A stretch of 64,000 nt of DNA from Paragorgia papillata (Eukaryota; Cnidaria; Anthozoa; Scleralcyonacea; Coralliidae): the NCBI GenBank assembly GCA_035771165.1, contig JAWNZC010000423.1, forward strand, positions 351,001-415,000, in the 5' to 3' direction. Below the pieces are notes generated by a model that saw only the letters and a list, made by a program, of their open reading frames with translations, was not told where the DNA came from and ran no database searches. Shown here one piece after another: positions 11,901-20,760 of the stretch; position 1 is the first letter of the stretch, and the number at the start of each line of letters is the position of its first letter. The translations under genes were made by a program, and so were the position numbers.

Positions 11901-12995
11901 GGGTGGGGAACGTGGGCTCTGGGAACGAGATTGATGGCAGCGGCGCTGAGAGGTTCGAATACGGAAATCGTGCAATCTGATTGGTTCATAAGCGGTCGGA
12001 TATTCCCCGTATCCGCTTGCTCAGAGCCGAAAGATATAAAACTCAGTTTATTGGAAGGAACTAAAGAAGCCAAACAAATTATCTTTGTTTATCTAGGGGG
12101 TTTTTCCGTTATGAATAAAAATAACAAATATCTGTTAAACAAAATGTTGCGAGTTTTGCAATAGCGTTTTCACGTCTAATAATTTTAAGTTAAATAATTA
12201 TTTCAGCAAGGCCATATAATTAACTACTTATTGACCTCGCTTGTTCGGTCTGTACTAGTGAAATATCGGACCTCTGTTTTTTGTCGTACTAAAAAAAAAC
12301 ATCGGTCCGATTTCATTAGTACCGACCTCACGCTCGGTCAATTAGTAGTTATTTCGAATTGGGTTTTAAAAGGGTTTAGTATAAATACACATGTGATTAT
12401 AGAAAATAGCGCGCGCTGATTGGTCGAGTTACTTCGGATTAATTCTCGATAATCACCTACAGCGTTTATCCAAAATGGCCGCCAGCCAAGTTGTCAATGC
12501 GACAGACGAGGAAATTAACAATTTTAAAGAAATTTTGTCTCGGTTATTATTCACCGATATTCACTCAGCCTGAGGCGAATAATTGTTAAATAGTCGTTGC
12601 GAGTTACCAGAGTTTGGCTGAGTGATATAATAGTTTCCATTTCATTAGATATAGAGGTTGTTTGGCAGGAAGTGTAGAAGTGTTAGAAAACGTAAAACTA
12701 AGTATGTAGAAAAACATACTTTATTGAACGTTTCGGCTCGTACTTGAACCATCTAACACTGCCTCTGTTATTATTATTCATTCTTTTTGTCGGTTTGGCA
12801 GACTTCATTCGTACTTTTACTTGGGATAAAAAGCTGGAAATGTACGTGAAATCCACCGGTATTCTTGGCGGACAGGGTAAAATGCCAACGGTCGTCTCCC
12901 CTGAACTCTACCGTGAGCGATTCTGCGAGGCAATGCAGCGCTATTTCTTAATGATCCCCAATAAGTGGATAGGATTGGGAAATGAGCTGAAATGA
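1035..12995 (+). CDS. PIKFYVE: PIKfyve/Fab1 phosphatidylinositol-3-phosphate 5-kinase, C-terminal part (5' partial)
   Basis: The enzyme makes PtdIns(3,5)P2 from PtdIns3P on endosomes and lysosomes. I join 12 exons, all with AG/GT borders and compatible phases: 1035-1130, 2361-2486, 4209-4288, 5275-5415, 6461-6526, 7460-7547, 7924-8003, 8385-8488, 9213-9341, 9834-9921, 10878-11039, 12802-12995 (stop TGA). They encode about 450 residues. The order is: a conserved pre-kinase segment with EKEPTSIIAYTL, a poorly conserved acidic linker (exon 5275-5415, rich in D/E/K), then the lipid kinase domain. Seen in the kinase: the pre-core FFCVVYFGEQFRRIRK, the glycine-rich GGKSGSSF, the lysine of DDRFVIK, catalytic MDYSLLLG, IIDFIRTFTW, and the activation-loop/C-terminal GILGGQGKMPTVVSPELY. 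The FYVE, DEP and chaperonin-like domains known for the family would lie upstream of the window. All key kinase residues I can check are intact. AATAAA at 13089-13094 is a possible polyadenylation signal. Confidence 0.95.
1420..1643. mobile_element. MITE family 'AGCCCTAATC', copy 1 (TTA target duplication)
   Basis: The 224-bp element lies in a PIKfyve intron with inverted ends AGCCGTAATCAAACGAGAAC and the complement ending GATTAGGGCT, flanked by TTA at 1417-1419 and 1644-1646. The inner TIR continues through GCAAGTCATCGCAAGTTGGC. It is non-coding and PIF/Harbinger-like by its duplication. Further copies lie at 6648-6837, 58755-58969, about 57696-58016, and a half copy at 58634-58690. The rest of this intron (1647-2360) shows nothing recognisable. 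Confidence 0.85.
2691..2876. mobile_element. Foldback element, 'ACAAATAGATTCC' family, copy 1
   Basis: The two halves form a long inverted repeat: ACAAATAGATTCCATTTT and GTTGTCTGTTCAGTTATAG on the left, mirrored by CTATAACTGAACAGACAAC and AATGGAATCTATTTGT on the right, around a short loop near 2775. A second copy is at 7620-7801 in another PIKfyve intron; a related foldback is at 10511-10626. The copies share some sequence outside the arms (TTTTTATTGTATAAA), so the true element is somewhat larger. Confidence 0.8.
2879..2941. repeat. (TA)n microsatellite
   Basis: An uninterrupted run of about 31 TA dinucleotides sits between two foldback elements in a PIKfyve intron. TA is a common insertion target for several DNA transposons, and the run can itself extrude as a cruciform. 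Confidence 0.97.
2946..3083. mobile_element. Short foldback/MITE with GAAGATATGAATTTTATCTTC arms
   Basis: Left end ATTACACGGCGGCGCGAAGA followed by TATGAATTTTATCTTC pairs with the right arm GAAGATAAAATTCATATCTTC and the end CAGCGTGTAAT. The inner part (AACAATATTTTACGAATGAG and its complement) also pairs, so nearly the whole unit is one hairpin. No coding content. Confidence 0.75.
3285..4136. mobile_element. Palindromic DNA element split by a nested MITE
   Basis: Left arm CCGGGAGAGACTCTTTTATT (about 3286) is matched by AATAAGAGAGTCTCTCCCG ending near 4145, and an inner arm around 3757-3830 (CTTCCATATCTCACTTCGTT) is matched by AACGAAGTGAGATATGGAAG at 4065-4084. The arms are separated on the left by the 443-bp insertion at 3309-3751. 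Boundaries are approximate. Confidence 0.65.
3309..3751. mobile_element. MITE with TTAA target duplication (piggyBac-like), copy 1
   Basis: Inverted ends AGGGGATTGGCATTAAAAAT and TGTTATTGCCCT are flanked by TTAA at 3305-3308 and 3752-3755. The arms continue for about 140 bp and pair well (AAACAAATTGAAATATC with its complement). A second family member is at 18542-19073 in KTI12. TTAA duplications are characteristic of piggyBac transposition; family assignment is by this criterion only. Confidence 0.8.
4330..4716 (+). pseudogene. 5'-truncated non-LTR retrotransposon (LINE) 3' end
   Basis: An open frame at 4346-4618 (90 codons) reads like the C-terminus after the reverse transcriptase domain of CR1/L2/Rex-like LINEs. 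The diagnostic pieces are SYNTRDADNFRLP, TNWGRQQLSYHAVKDWNAL and ELRKLGTLAPF. It ends about 70 bp before an (AAAT)n tail at 4692-4716, as in LINEs that end in a short tandem repeat. The RT catalytic core is absent, so the copy is dead. Its sense direction is that of the host gene. The exact LINE clade is not determined. Confidence 0.7.
4720..4935. mobile_element. MITE with CTGCCGCACACGA ends
   Basis: The 216-bp foldback abuts the LINE tail. Left CTGCCGCACACGACAG pairs with CGTGTGCGGCAG at 4924-4935, and the inner arm GTTTGCTCAGCAAGATTC pairs with GAATCTTGCTGCGCAAAC. It is non-coding; no clear target duplication was found. The remainder of this intron to 5274 shows nothing recognisable. Confidence 0.7.
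5416..5513. repeat. (TAGTCGGT)-type minisatellite, left half
   Basis: About 100 bp of degenerate TAGTCGGTGTA/GTCGGTAGG units begin right at the 5' splice site of the exon ending at 5415, so the donor itself (GTGGGTAGTCGG) is part of the repeat. The same repeat resumes at 6235 after a transposon insertion. Confidence 0.85.
5514..6234. mobile_element. 721-bp TIR transposon inserted in the minisatellite
   Basis: Inverted ends GGCATGTCCCGATTGTGCTC and GAGCACAATCGGGACATGCC are flanked by TAGTA at 5509-5513 and 6235-6239. Both ends contain repeats of AAAAGTTGCTC in mirrored orientation. In the middle, the minus strand has a short open frame (5637-5831) starting MTELEEPSDLSSSSEDENLE, an acidic Ser/Glu-rich stretch that could be the start of a captured or residual coding exon. 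No transposase domain is visible. The superfamily is undetermined. Confidence 0.8.
6235..6356. repeat. (TAGTCGGT)-type minisatellite, right half
   Basis: Continuation of the unit seen at 5416-5513 (GTAGTCGGTTGATA and variants). It was separated by the 721-bp element and one TAGTA copy of the target duplication. Confidence 0.85.
6648..6837. mobile_element. MITE family 'AGCCCTAATC', copy 2
   Basis: A 190-bp copy with ends AGCCCTAATCAAACGAGAAC and the mirrored GATTAGGGCT, flanked by TTA at 6645-6647 and 6838-6840. It is close in sequence to the copies at 1420 and 58755. It sits in the PIKfyve intron between exons 6461-6526 and 7460-7547. Confidence 0.85.
6841..7100. repeat. CCATA/CCCTA pentamer array
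   Basis: Degenerate CCATA, CACCA and CTATA pentamers pass into a clean (CCCTA)n core at about 6995-7060. The unit is a pentamer, not the telomeric hexamer CCCTAA. The array begins exactly at the end of the MITE. Intron sequence from 7100 to 7459 is otherwise unremarkable. Confidence 0.9.
7620..7801. mobile_element. Foldback element, 'ACAAATAGATTCC' family, copy 2
   Basis: Arms ACAAATAGATTCCATTTTTT and TTCAGTTATAGATGCACAG mirror CTGTGCATTTATAACTGAA and AATGGAATCTATTTGT. It is highly similar to 2691-2876 apart from a few substitutions and lies in the intron just before the exon at 7924. Confidence 0.8.
8052..8292. repeat. (CCTT)n microsatellite
   Basis: About 60 tandem CCTT units with a single CCC interruption near 8235 lie in the intron between PIKfyve exons 7924-8003 and 8385-8488. 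All long open frames here (Pro-Ser-Phe-Leu or Lys-Glu-Gly-Arg) are translations of the repeat, not genes. A polypurine/polypyrimidine mirror repeat of this length can form triplex DNA. Confidence 0.98.
8606..8880. mobile_element. TIR element with GGGTATCCCCAGTGAACTC ends
   Basis: The left end is mirrored by GAGTTCACTGGGTATCCC at the right end; inner arms AACGCTAACTTC and AAAAGTGAAGTCAA are mirrored at 8790-8840. It is non-coding. The rest of this intron (8881-9212) shows nothing recognisable. Confidence 0.7.
9473..9705. repeat. CAC/CAT trinucleotide-rich stretch
   Basis: Imperfect ACC/ATC/CAC trinucleotides lie in a PIKfyve intron. Open frames with His/Thr runs here are repeat translations. 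Confidence 0.85.
10067..10510. mobile_element. MITE family 'GGCCAAACGC', copy 2
   Basis: The 444-bp element has ends AGGCCTGCCCAAACGC and GCGTTTGGCCAGGCCT flanked by TAA (10064-10066, 10511-10513). It matches 592-1005 in inverted orientation and has the same palindromic GTTGAATGATGTTGAA interior. Confidence 0.85.
10511..10626. mobile_element. Foldback related to the 'ACAAATAGATTCC' family
   Basis: TAATAGATCACAGACGACGT and CACAGCGTGTAAA mirror TTTACACGCTGTGATG and TCTGTGATCTATTA. It directly abuts the MITE ending at 10510, so one probably inserted at the edge of the other. Its right flank (AATCTATTTGTTTTATACAA) resembles the flanks of the other two family copies. Confidence 0.65.
11202..11934. 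mobile_element. TIR element, full copy, with an inner inverted repeat
   Basis: Outer ends TAATCTCGTTCCCAGAGCCC and GGGCTCTGGGAACGAGATT pair. An inner pair, GGGAAACGAGAGACTCTGGG near 11530 and CCCAGAGTCTCTCGTTTCCC near 11880, suggests a compound or nested unit. The right portion is the same sequence as 1-283. There is no transposase. It lies in the last PIKfyve intron. Confidence 0.7.
12217..12352. mobile_element. Short foldback element
   Basis: AACTACTTATTGACC, GTCTGTACTAGTGAAAT and ATCGGACC mirror GGTCCGATTTCATTAGTACC and GGTCAATTAGTAGTTAT. The unit is palindromic almost end to end. The remaining sequence to the last PIKfyve exon at 12802 is unassigned. Confidence 0.65.
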
Positions 12996-13104
12996 TGACT
13001 CGTAGACATGATAGATCAAAGTACCGTATTTTCTCTATTAAGCCCCCCCCCCCTGGGCAAAAGGAAAGTTAACAAAGACGTGTTCTGAAATAAAAGTAAC
13101 ACTT

Positions 13105-14130
13105 CAAATTCCATCTCCACTCTACTCCCACTCCACTCCACTCTACTCCAACTCCACTCTACTCCCACTCCACTCCACTCTACTCCACCTCAACTCCAAC
13201 TCCACTCTACTCCAACTCCACTCCACCTCAACTCCAACTCTACTCTACTCCAACTCCACTCTACTCCTACTCCACTCCACTCCAACTCCACCTCAACTCC
13301 ACTCTACTCCAACTCAACTCCAACTCCACTCTACTCCAACTCCACCTCAACTCCAACTCCACTCTACTCCAACTCAACTCTAACTCCACTCTACTCCAAC
13401 TCCACTCTACTCCAACTCCACTCTACTCCACCTCAACTCCACTCCTACTCCACTCTACTCCAACTCCACTCTACTCCAACTCAACTCTACTCCAACTCAA
13501 CTCTACTCCAACTCAAATCCACTCCAACTCAACTCTACTCCAACTCCACTCTACTCCAACTCAACTCTACTCTACTCCACTCTACTCCAACTCAACTCCA
13601 CTCTACTCCAACTCCACTCCACTCTACTCCAACTCAACTCCACTCTTCTACTCTACTCCAACTCAACTCTACTCCACTCCAACTCCACTCCACTCTAACT
13701 CAACTCCACTCTACTCCAACTCAACTCTACTCCACTCCACTCTACTCCAACTCAACTCCAACTCCACTCTACTCCACCTCAACTCCAACTCTACTCTACT
13801 CCAACTCCACTCCTACTCCACTCTACTCCAACTCAACTCCACTCCAACTCAAATCCACTCCAACTCAACTCTACTCCAACTCCACTCCACTCCAACTCCA
13901 CTCCACTCTACTCCAACTCCACTCTACTCCAACTCAACTCTACTCCACTCCACTCCTACTCCAACTCAACTCTACTCCAACTCCACTCTACTCCAACTCT
14001 ACTCCACTCCACTCCACCTCCACTCTACTCCACTCCAATTCTACTCCACTCTACCTCCACTCTACCTCCCCTCTACTCCACTCCACTCCAACTCTAGCTT
14101 TAACTCCACCTCTATCTCCACTCCATTTCA
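13105..14130. repeat. 1-kb minisatellite of CTCCAACTCCACTCTA-type units
   Basis: Hexamer-like modules (CTCCAA, CTCCAC, CTCTA) are reshuffled over about 1 kb downstream of the PIKfyve stop codon. The strand is strongly C/T/A with almost no G. It lies in the tail-to-tail intergenic region and begins about 10 bp after a candidate AATAAA signal. 14131-14370 holds nothing recognisable. Confidence 0.95.
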
Positions 14131-14370
14131 GTATATTTCATGTAAATCATACACCTTTTACTCTACTTATATTAGCCTCACTTCTAATCAGCCATCCCTT
14201 GAAGAACTGAACTAATAAGCCCTACTGGGGACTTAATAGAAGAAATACGGTAATTATATATAGCAAATAAATTATTTAAAAATAATTGAATTAGGGGGCT
14301 ACAAGCCAGAAAACGAAGGGAAAAATTGGTATTTGTTTGTAGTAAACGTCTGCTTGTAGCTTCACATTAA

Positions 14371-14482
14371 GGCCCCGTTTACACTAGAGCAAAAGTATCC
14401 GGATTCACATATTGTTTTTCATCCTCATGGGAATAAAAAACAATGTGAATCCAGATACTTTTGCTCTAGTGTAAACGGGATC
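14371..14482. mobile_element. 112-bp MITE with CCCGTTTACACTAGAGC ends
   Basis: GGCCCCGTTTACACTAGAGC is mirrored by GCTCTAGTGTAAACGGGATC, flanked by TAA at 14368-14370 and 14483-14485. The arms pair almost to the centre. It is PIF/Harbinger-like by the TAA duplication. 14486-14967 shows only a short (ACACAG) stretch near 14620-14655. Confidence 0.85.
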
Positions 14483-14967
14483 TAAGGTAGTTGATCATTA
14501 AAAGAGTTTTAGAAGATGCCTATGACTAAATGAAGTGATTATTTCGAATGCCAAAATATTTGTAGGTTTTGACAAAAATAAAGGACAATTTAATTTCCAA
14601 AGTCTTTACCACAGAAAGAAAGACAGACACACACACACAGAGACAGACACACAGACCAGAAAATTAAATAGATTTCCTATTTTAATTGGAGCAATAATTA
14701 TTAAACATTAGGAGAAAAGCCAAATCCAAAAAAGAATAATTTTGTTGTTCGACTTCTCACTTCATGCAGATAGAATTTATATTTGTAATATTGTAATTGG
14801 TGTCCTGATTTGTATTTAAATAATTACACGATGCTAGGTTTACGCTGGAAATGAACCTTTAATAATAGACAGGAACCTCTTTCACAAATATGTTGGCAGT
14901 ACAAACAACGTCTTATAGTGTCTATGAAGTTTAAACTCGTTGGCATTCCTTTAATTGTATTAATTCA

Positions 14968-16033
14968 CAGAAAATTTCAAGAGAATCAGGCGTATAGCCG
15001 TCGCGCTATTAACTATCAAAGTTTGTTGTGGCTATTTCATTTTTGGAGAATTTGGGGCTATTGGTAACAAAGCCTTCAGTGTACATCACAAGGCATTGTT
15101 ACCAAGAAGCAGGGGCTCTGGAAGCTTTTCAAAGTTGTGGGTGTCCTGCGTCTCGCAGAATGCCATAAATAGGGCCACGCCCTTCAGAGAATATAATAGA
15201 TAACTATATATACTTCTAAAATTCATTAATAATTCATGAGGAAAACACAAAGAAAAATCATGAGCGTATCGGATCTATATATGTGATATAGACTCGCTCT
15301 AAGTTTCTCGCTGGTTTTTAACGGCTGAGATAAGCTTAATTTTCAAAATTACTACGCCAATGAACGTATGAAGTGATTCTTTTTAGAAGCCATTTAAAAA
15401 CCTTGCAGTACGGGCTTTATCGGCTCTAAAACACACGGCTATCTCCTCGTGTTTTATATCTGATAAAGCCCTCCTGCGCGGTTTATAAATATTACTTAAA
15501 AAACTCATTAATAATTCATGAGGAAAACACAAAGAAAAATCATAACCGTATCGTGGTTTTATATCTGATAAAATTTTCTCCTGATTTACATAAACTTTAG
15601 CTTTGATTTTCTCGCCTTAGACAACGTTATTTTTCAAAATTACTACGTCAACGAACTTACCAAATGGTGATCGTTTTTTAAGCCATTCAAAACACTCGCA
15701 GAACGTGTTTTAAATAGTACTTAACATACAAGATAACATCACAAGTTCACAACAACTTCAAGAACTTTTATTATTGAACAATACACTGAACAATTTGTGA
15801 AGAGTTACAGATAGTTTCCAAAATGTCAATTTGTTTAAAATTTGCTAAAATGTTGTGGGTGTCCTTCTTATGTAGGACACAGTCCAGAAAGTGCGGGTGT
15901 CCGGACACCCGCTGCTTCCAGAGCCCCTGCCAAGAAGCCCAAATTTCACCAAAAATGAACTACTTCGTTTTGGCAAACTTGGAGAGTTCATAACTCGAGA
16001 ACTATACGCCAGATTCTTTTGAAATTTTCAGTT
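14968..16033. mobile_element. Palindromic element interrupted by an hAT-like insertion
   Basis: AAAATTTCAAGAGAATCAGG and CGTATAG near 14971 mirror CTATACGCCAGATTCTTTTG and AAATTTTC ending near 16029; closer in, GGGGCTATTGGTAACA mirrors TGTTACCAAGAAGCCC. Removing 15110-15929 and one 8-bp duplication brings the two halves together as a roughly 240-bp foldback. Confidence 0.7.
15110..15929. mobile_element. Non-autonomous hAT-like transposon
   Basis: An 820-bp element with inverted ends CAGGGGCTCTGGAAGC and GCTTCCAGAGCCCCTG is flanked by the perfect 8-bp duplication CCAAGAAG (15102-15109, 15930-15937). Ends starting CAGGG with an 8-bp duplication are typical of hAT. The interior has a direct repeat (ATTAATAATTCATGAGGAAA at about 15222 and 15506) and no transposase frame. 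Confidence 0.9.
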
Positions 16034-16412
16034 TAAAATGTCCCTGCCATGCTCCTCTGTTCATTAAAACAAAAAAAAAGCCAATGTGTTTTTCACCTCA
16101 CAGACACTTTAATATGTTCAATTTGTATTTCCAAACTGTCTTTGCTGCATACCATGTATTTAATCAGTAAGCCTGCTGGTTGGGTTTTTAATTTTCTACG
16201 AAATTGCTTGTAGTGATTTTGTAAAACAAAGGTACAGTAAGTAGCAAGACACAATTAAAAAATATATTTTTTTAGAAAAGAAAATTGTCAATGTTATAGC
16301 AAGCCTCCGAATATCAGAAGTCCTTTTCATTTCATTCAAATTTTAATAACTGCTCAGCATGTAGCTTGACTTTTGCTCTCAACACTACCATGTGGCACCA
16401 TAACTGCAGCAT

Positions 16413-16646
16413 CCCCAAATGTCCTGGTGCATCCCCACACATCCTGGCAGCATCCCCAAACATCCTGACAACATTCCTAAACATACTGGTAGCATTCCCA
16501 AACATCCTGGGGACATCCCCAAACATCCTGGGGCCACCCCCAAATGGCCTGGTGACATATCCCCAAACATCCTGGTGACATATCCCCAAACATCCTGGTG
16601 ACCATCCCCAAACATCCTGGTGACATATCCCCAAACATCCTGGTGA
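16413..16646. repeat. CCCCAAACATCCTGGTGACAT minisatellite
   Basis: About 11 units of 18-23 bp built on CCCCAAACATCCTGG. The array ends 18 bp from the KTI12 stop codon on the downstream side of that gene, so it should be transcribed as 3' UTR. Several overlapping long frames on both strands are due to the repeat. Confidence 0.9.
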
Positions 16647-16663
16647 CAAAAAGATCCTGTGGT

Positions 16664-19600
16664 TTAGGTAACAGTACTGTTGAGATAGTTGACAAACATA
16701 TTTCCAAGTTTGGTTGTGTCTTCAACTGGATGCATCTTGCTGTATGTAATGAACTGTTTTCGTAGACGTCGTAACTCAGCCATAGTTACATGTCGTTGGA
16801 AACACACCTAGATAACATTTCAGAAAACACCCTAGATTACCTAAACATTTACCCAGGGCCTTGAATAGCGACTGATGTGGTCACTTGTAATAACCTTATT
16901 TGCTGACCCAGGAATAGTGATAGATTCACCAGGAATACTTGTTCGTTGTGCTCCTAGAATTTCCTAAAAAGGAAGAATGGAAGATTGTTGGACTAGCTAG
17001 TTTTTGCTTAACTTGGGAAAACATGGTTCCACACACCTAGTATTACACAGTACATTAACCACCCAATTAGTGGGTGAGATGGTGAAATGCAAACAGCATG
17101 AAACAATTCAATATGTTTTTCTTACTGTAATCACTTCTTGGGTTTTTCTGTCTAATTCATTCAAGAAATTAGTGGCTGATAATGGTTGCTAAAAGAAAAC
17201 CAGACAAAAAATATCTGAAAACCAGGTATGTGAAATTAAATGTGGATGAAAAACAAAATTGGCTTATTAGTGAACCACTGAGTACAGTACTGTATAGTGT
17301 AGAATGCTTTACAGTACAGTGTACAGTACAGTGTAGTGTACAGTGTAGTGTACAGTGTAGTGTACAGTGTAGTGTACAGTGCAGTGTATAAGTACAATAT
17401 AGTGTATAGTACACAGTGTACAGTACAGTATGCAGTGTAAAGTGTACAGTACAGTATATAGTGTGCAGTACAATGTAATGTACAGTACACAGTGTACAGT
17501 ACAGTATGCAGTGTAAAGTGTACAGTACAGTATATAGTGCGCAGCACAGTGTACAGTACAGTGTTAAATATACAGTGTACATCACAGTATACAGTACAGT
17601 GCAGTGTAGTGTACAGTATACATAGTGCAGTGTACAGTATACATAGTGCAGTGTACAGTATACATAGTGCAGTGTACAGTACACAATGTACAGTACAGTA
17701 TACAGTGCAGTATGTACACATGGTATACTATACAGCAATGTACAGTACAGTACAGGATTAACTGTTTGTGAAATTACAATTACCAGAAACCTACACATTG
17801 AGTTGACTGGTTAGGTGGTGGAGGTATACGATTGATTACAGCATCATAAATAGCATCAAATGGAAGAGTGTCACCAACCTAATGAGTTAGAAAATCAAAT
17901 TGGAATACTACTGTTACTCAATATGAAAAAACCCCAAGAAATCTGCTAGCTACATATATTTCATTAACACTCAGACACTTGCTTAATACCTGAATAATAA
18001 ATAATGGTGAATCCCACCTATTTCTTGACTCAGGAGGCTCAAAACGCATAATGAGTTCATCCAGTCTAGGATATGTCAAAAAGATCTGTTTATTAACCCT
18101 GCTCTGGGGGTATTCCCTGACATATATAATTATTTATATTAATTTTAATAATTATAATTAGATACATCACTTGGAAGCAGAACTCATAAGGACTATTAAA
18201 GTTGCAAAAGTTATTTTCCTAAATACCTGTCAATAATAATGAACAATGGTTCATTATCTGAAACTTACATTTTTTCATCAAATTTATCTTCTCGTTTTCT
18301 ATTCCATTCCATGCAAGTATCTTTCGATGTGTCACAATAAACCTGAAAATTGATAAAAATAGCATCAACAACTGAATTATAATGAAACCTAATATTTCTG
18401 TCTATAAAAGAAGCATGCTTCTTGTAGCTCTCCTCTCCACCTTATCACACTGTAAATAATGTGGTTTCAAGGTAAGTTTGTTTACTCATTTCAACTCCAC
18501 TAGTTCAATCTGTTTGTTCATCAACATATTAAATAAATTAAAGGGTATTGGCAATAAAAATTAAGTTTGTCTCATTTGAAAGAACTCCCAAAATGGTATA
18601 AGAAAACCTTTTGTAATTTTTCTGTATCTTTCTTGCGTTTTGAAATATTTCAACCAAAGACAGCATGCTGTCCGCCATCTTGTTGTAATATTGGGTCTAA
18701 TTAACTAGGAAATTGGTGACATCACAAGCAGGGTAAACCTGATGAAACTACTCCGTGGGTGCCCAAATTTCCACGGAAGGCTTTTTAAATGTTGTGGGTC
18801 AATTTAAAATGGAAATAGCACAACAAAAAATTGGGTTTCTAGCTCATAATGTCATAAGGTTGGCAAGATAAAAATTTCACTTTACCCTGCTTATGTCGTC
18901 ACATGCATAATTTTGCATATCGAAAATAATTCCAAGATGGCAGACAGCACGCTGAGTTTGGTCGAAATATTTCCAAAACCAAAACAGATACGGAAAAATT
19001 GTAAAAGGTCTTCTTATACCATTTGACGAGTTCTTTCAGATGAGATAAACTTAATTTTTATTGCCAATACCCTTTAAGATGAAAATGATTTGACTTACCA
19101 CACAGTGGGGAGTCTTATGAGCCTTGGCTGAACAATACAACTCATATCTATACCCTAGTATAAATGATATGATAAATTTAAAAATTTAACAATAGAGGGG
19201 CTGTTTTTGGCTGGCTCGGGCAGGAATGTGGACATGCATGTCTCTAGGGGTTTAGAAATCTTTTCTGAGTAATTGAGCTTGATGAACGTCTACCAAATGT
19301 CTGTTACATTACACCAAGCTCGCAAACGTACCACAACTTATCATATCACTTTAAGGGGGTGTCTCAAAATTTTGTCACTTTTCCCTATATGAATAACCCG
19401 CGAAAAGGGGGGAGGGGGTAAGGAGGAAACGCGAAAAATATTTTTATACTGGAAGTGTCGATATTTTGTGTCAGTGTAGTCCCGCGAGACACTCGCGAGA
19501 CCTTTGTTATAATGAGTGGTCGCATGGTTAATTAAATGGTTTGTCGTTTATAGCACGTTTTGCAAACAGACAAACAGCTATTAGCTAAATAGATTATTGT

Positions 19601-20760
19601 TAATATTGTTGATGTTTTTATCTACATTATTGTAACATTGTTTTATACTACAGTATCTAAAAAAAGCATTAAAATGTGAAAGAAAAATAAAACGTTGTGA
19701 AATGAGCCTCAATATGTTTCAAAAATCAACACTTCTGACGTCACAGTAATTCATATTTTGGGGGGAGGGGTCACGATTTTTAGCGGGTTATTCATATATG
19801 GAAAAGTGATGAAATTTTGAGACACCCCCTAACTACATCTCATATGTACTCCCTGTCACGAACATCAACTTTTTAAGGCTGATTCATTGTCATTTCTTAC
19901 CTTTGATATAATTTAATGAATCAAGTATAACAACAGTATCTCTTGACATCAACCTTGAATTATCACCAAAAAAGCACAAATCATTCCACAAAGTATTGAA
20001 TCATAAATTATAATAGAAACTCCAAATATAATATTTTCTTCAGTGAATAAGAAAGAAATTCCACATACCTTTCCACTGCTGACTTTAAGGATCCTCTTGC
20101 ACATTTTTCATTGGCTGATGCTATATATGGACACAGGATTATTTTGAACAAGCACACATAGAACATGCATTGTAATTCATACACAATAATGTTGTTGCTG
20201 TCATTGATGTTGTCATTGATGATGTTGTTATTTGTGTCATTGTTGTTGGTACTATTGTAATATTGTTGTTGCTACTGTTATTGTTGTTGTTACTGCTGTT
20301 GTTGTTGTTGTTGCTGCTGTTATTGTTCTTGCTGCTGTTCTTCAAGTAGATGTTGCTGCTGCTGTAAGTGGTCAGTGTTGATGCTGCTACTGATGTTGTT
20401 GTTGATGATGAGCTGTTGTTGCTGTTCTTTTTTCTGCTGCTGTTGTTGATGCTGCTGGTGTTGATGCTGCTGCTGTTGCTACTGCTGCTGTTGTTGTTGT
20501 GTTTATACACCATATAGCACGATACAAACAGAATTTGAGTAAGCTTAGTATAGTAGAATTTGAGATCATCAAGTGATGTATAATAAAAGCATCCGCCGTT
20601 TCTACTTACAGGAATACGTAGAATTCTTGTCCAGTCCAATTGTCTTGTCACTGACTATATTCACAGCTTTGCAATGTTTATCCATAAAAAACTCCTTTAA
20701 TTCATTGCATCTGGTCGTCTTTCCTGATGAAGGAAAACCACATATTATAATAAAAGGCAT
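16664..20760 (-). CDS. KTI12: KTI12, Elongator-associated P-loop protein (complete)
   Basis: KTI12 is a P-loop ATPase that binds tRNA and the Elongator complex and is needed for wobble-uridine modification. Ten exons join in phase: 20760-20610, 20120-20069, 19953-19901, 19154-19099, 18342-18269, 18065-17990, 17878-17795, 17188-17126, 16963-16895, 16807-16664, giving about 273 residues (yeast about 313, human about 354). Seen: Met directly before the N-terminal strand MPFIIICGFP, Walker A GFPSSGKT at residues 8-15, the Walker-B-like VVILDSLNYIKG, YRYELYC and HCVVYCDT, the RFEPPESRNRWDSPLF block, PPPPNQSTQ, NFLNELDRKTQEVI and the C-terminal VTMAELRRLRKQFITY. The start is set by the Walker A position; an upstream in-frame ATG at about 20814 would add 18 residues unlike the family. 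The donor after ...GSANK (16895) gives a better family match than a downstream GT at 16852. A variant ATTAAA signal is at 16347-16342. Confidence 0.95.
17296..17756. repeat. (AGTGTACAGT)-type minisatellite
   Basis: About 460 bp of GTACAGT/GTGTA units lie in the KTI12 intron between exons 17878-17795 and 17188-17126. The unit GTACAGTGTAC-like core is partly self-complementary. Long Tyr/Cys/Thr-rich frames here are artefacts. Confidence 0.95.
18542..19073. mobile_element. MITE with TTAA duplication (piggyBac-like), copy 2
   Basis: Ends AGGGTATTGGCAATAAAAAT and ATTTTTATTGCCAATACCCT, TTAA at 18538-18541 and 19074-19077, 532 bp. Arms pair for about 130 bp; inner arms include AGCATGCTGTCCGCCATCTTG and its mirror. 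It fills most of the KTI12 intron between exons 19154-19099 and 18342-18269. Confidence 0.88.
19355..19829. mobile_element. MITE with GGGGGTGTCTCAAAATTT ends
   Basis: The 475-bp element is flanked by TAA (19352-19354, 19830-19832). Left GGGGGTGTCTCAAAATTTTG mirrors AAATTTTGAGACACCCCC, followed by pairing of GAATAACCCGC with GCGGGTTATTC. PIF/Harbinger-like. It lies in the KTI12 intron between exons 19953-19901 and 19154-19099. Confidence 0.85.
20184..20508. repeat. TTG/CTG trinucleotide repeat region in KTI12 intron 1
   Basis: About 325 bp of interspersed TTG, CTG and ATG triplets; in the KTI12 sense strand these are CAA/CAG/CAT. It includes runs such as (TTG)5 and (CTG)3. Asn/Ser and Thr/Ala-rich frames are translations of the repeat. 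Confidence 0.9.

Noticed and set aside
16332..16725. Gly/Cys/Pro-rich frames on both strands
   Set aside because: They follow the 20-bp minisatellite downstream of KTI12; overlapping frames on both strands are all explained by the repeat.
16853..16894. Longer KTI12 exon using the GT at 16852
   Set aside because: It would add 14 residues with no family counterpart between GSANK and VCFQRHVTMAEL; the donor at 16895 gives the conserved junction.
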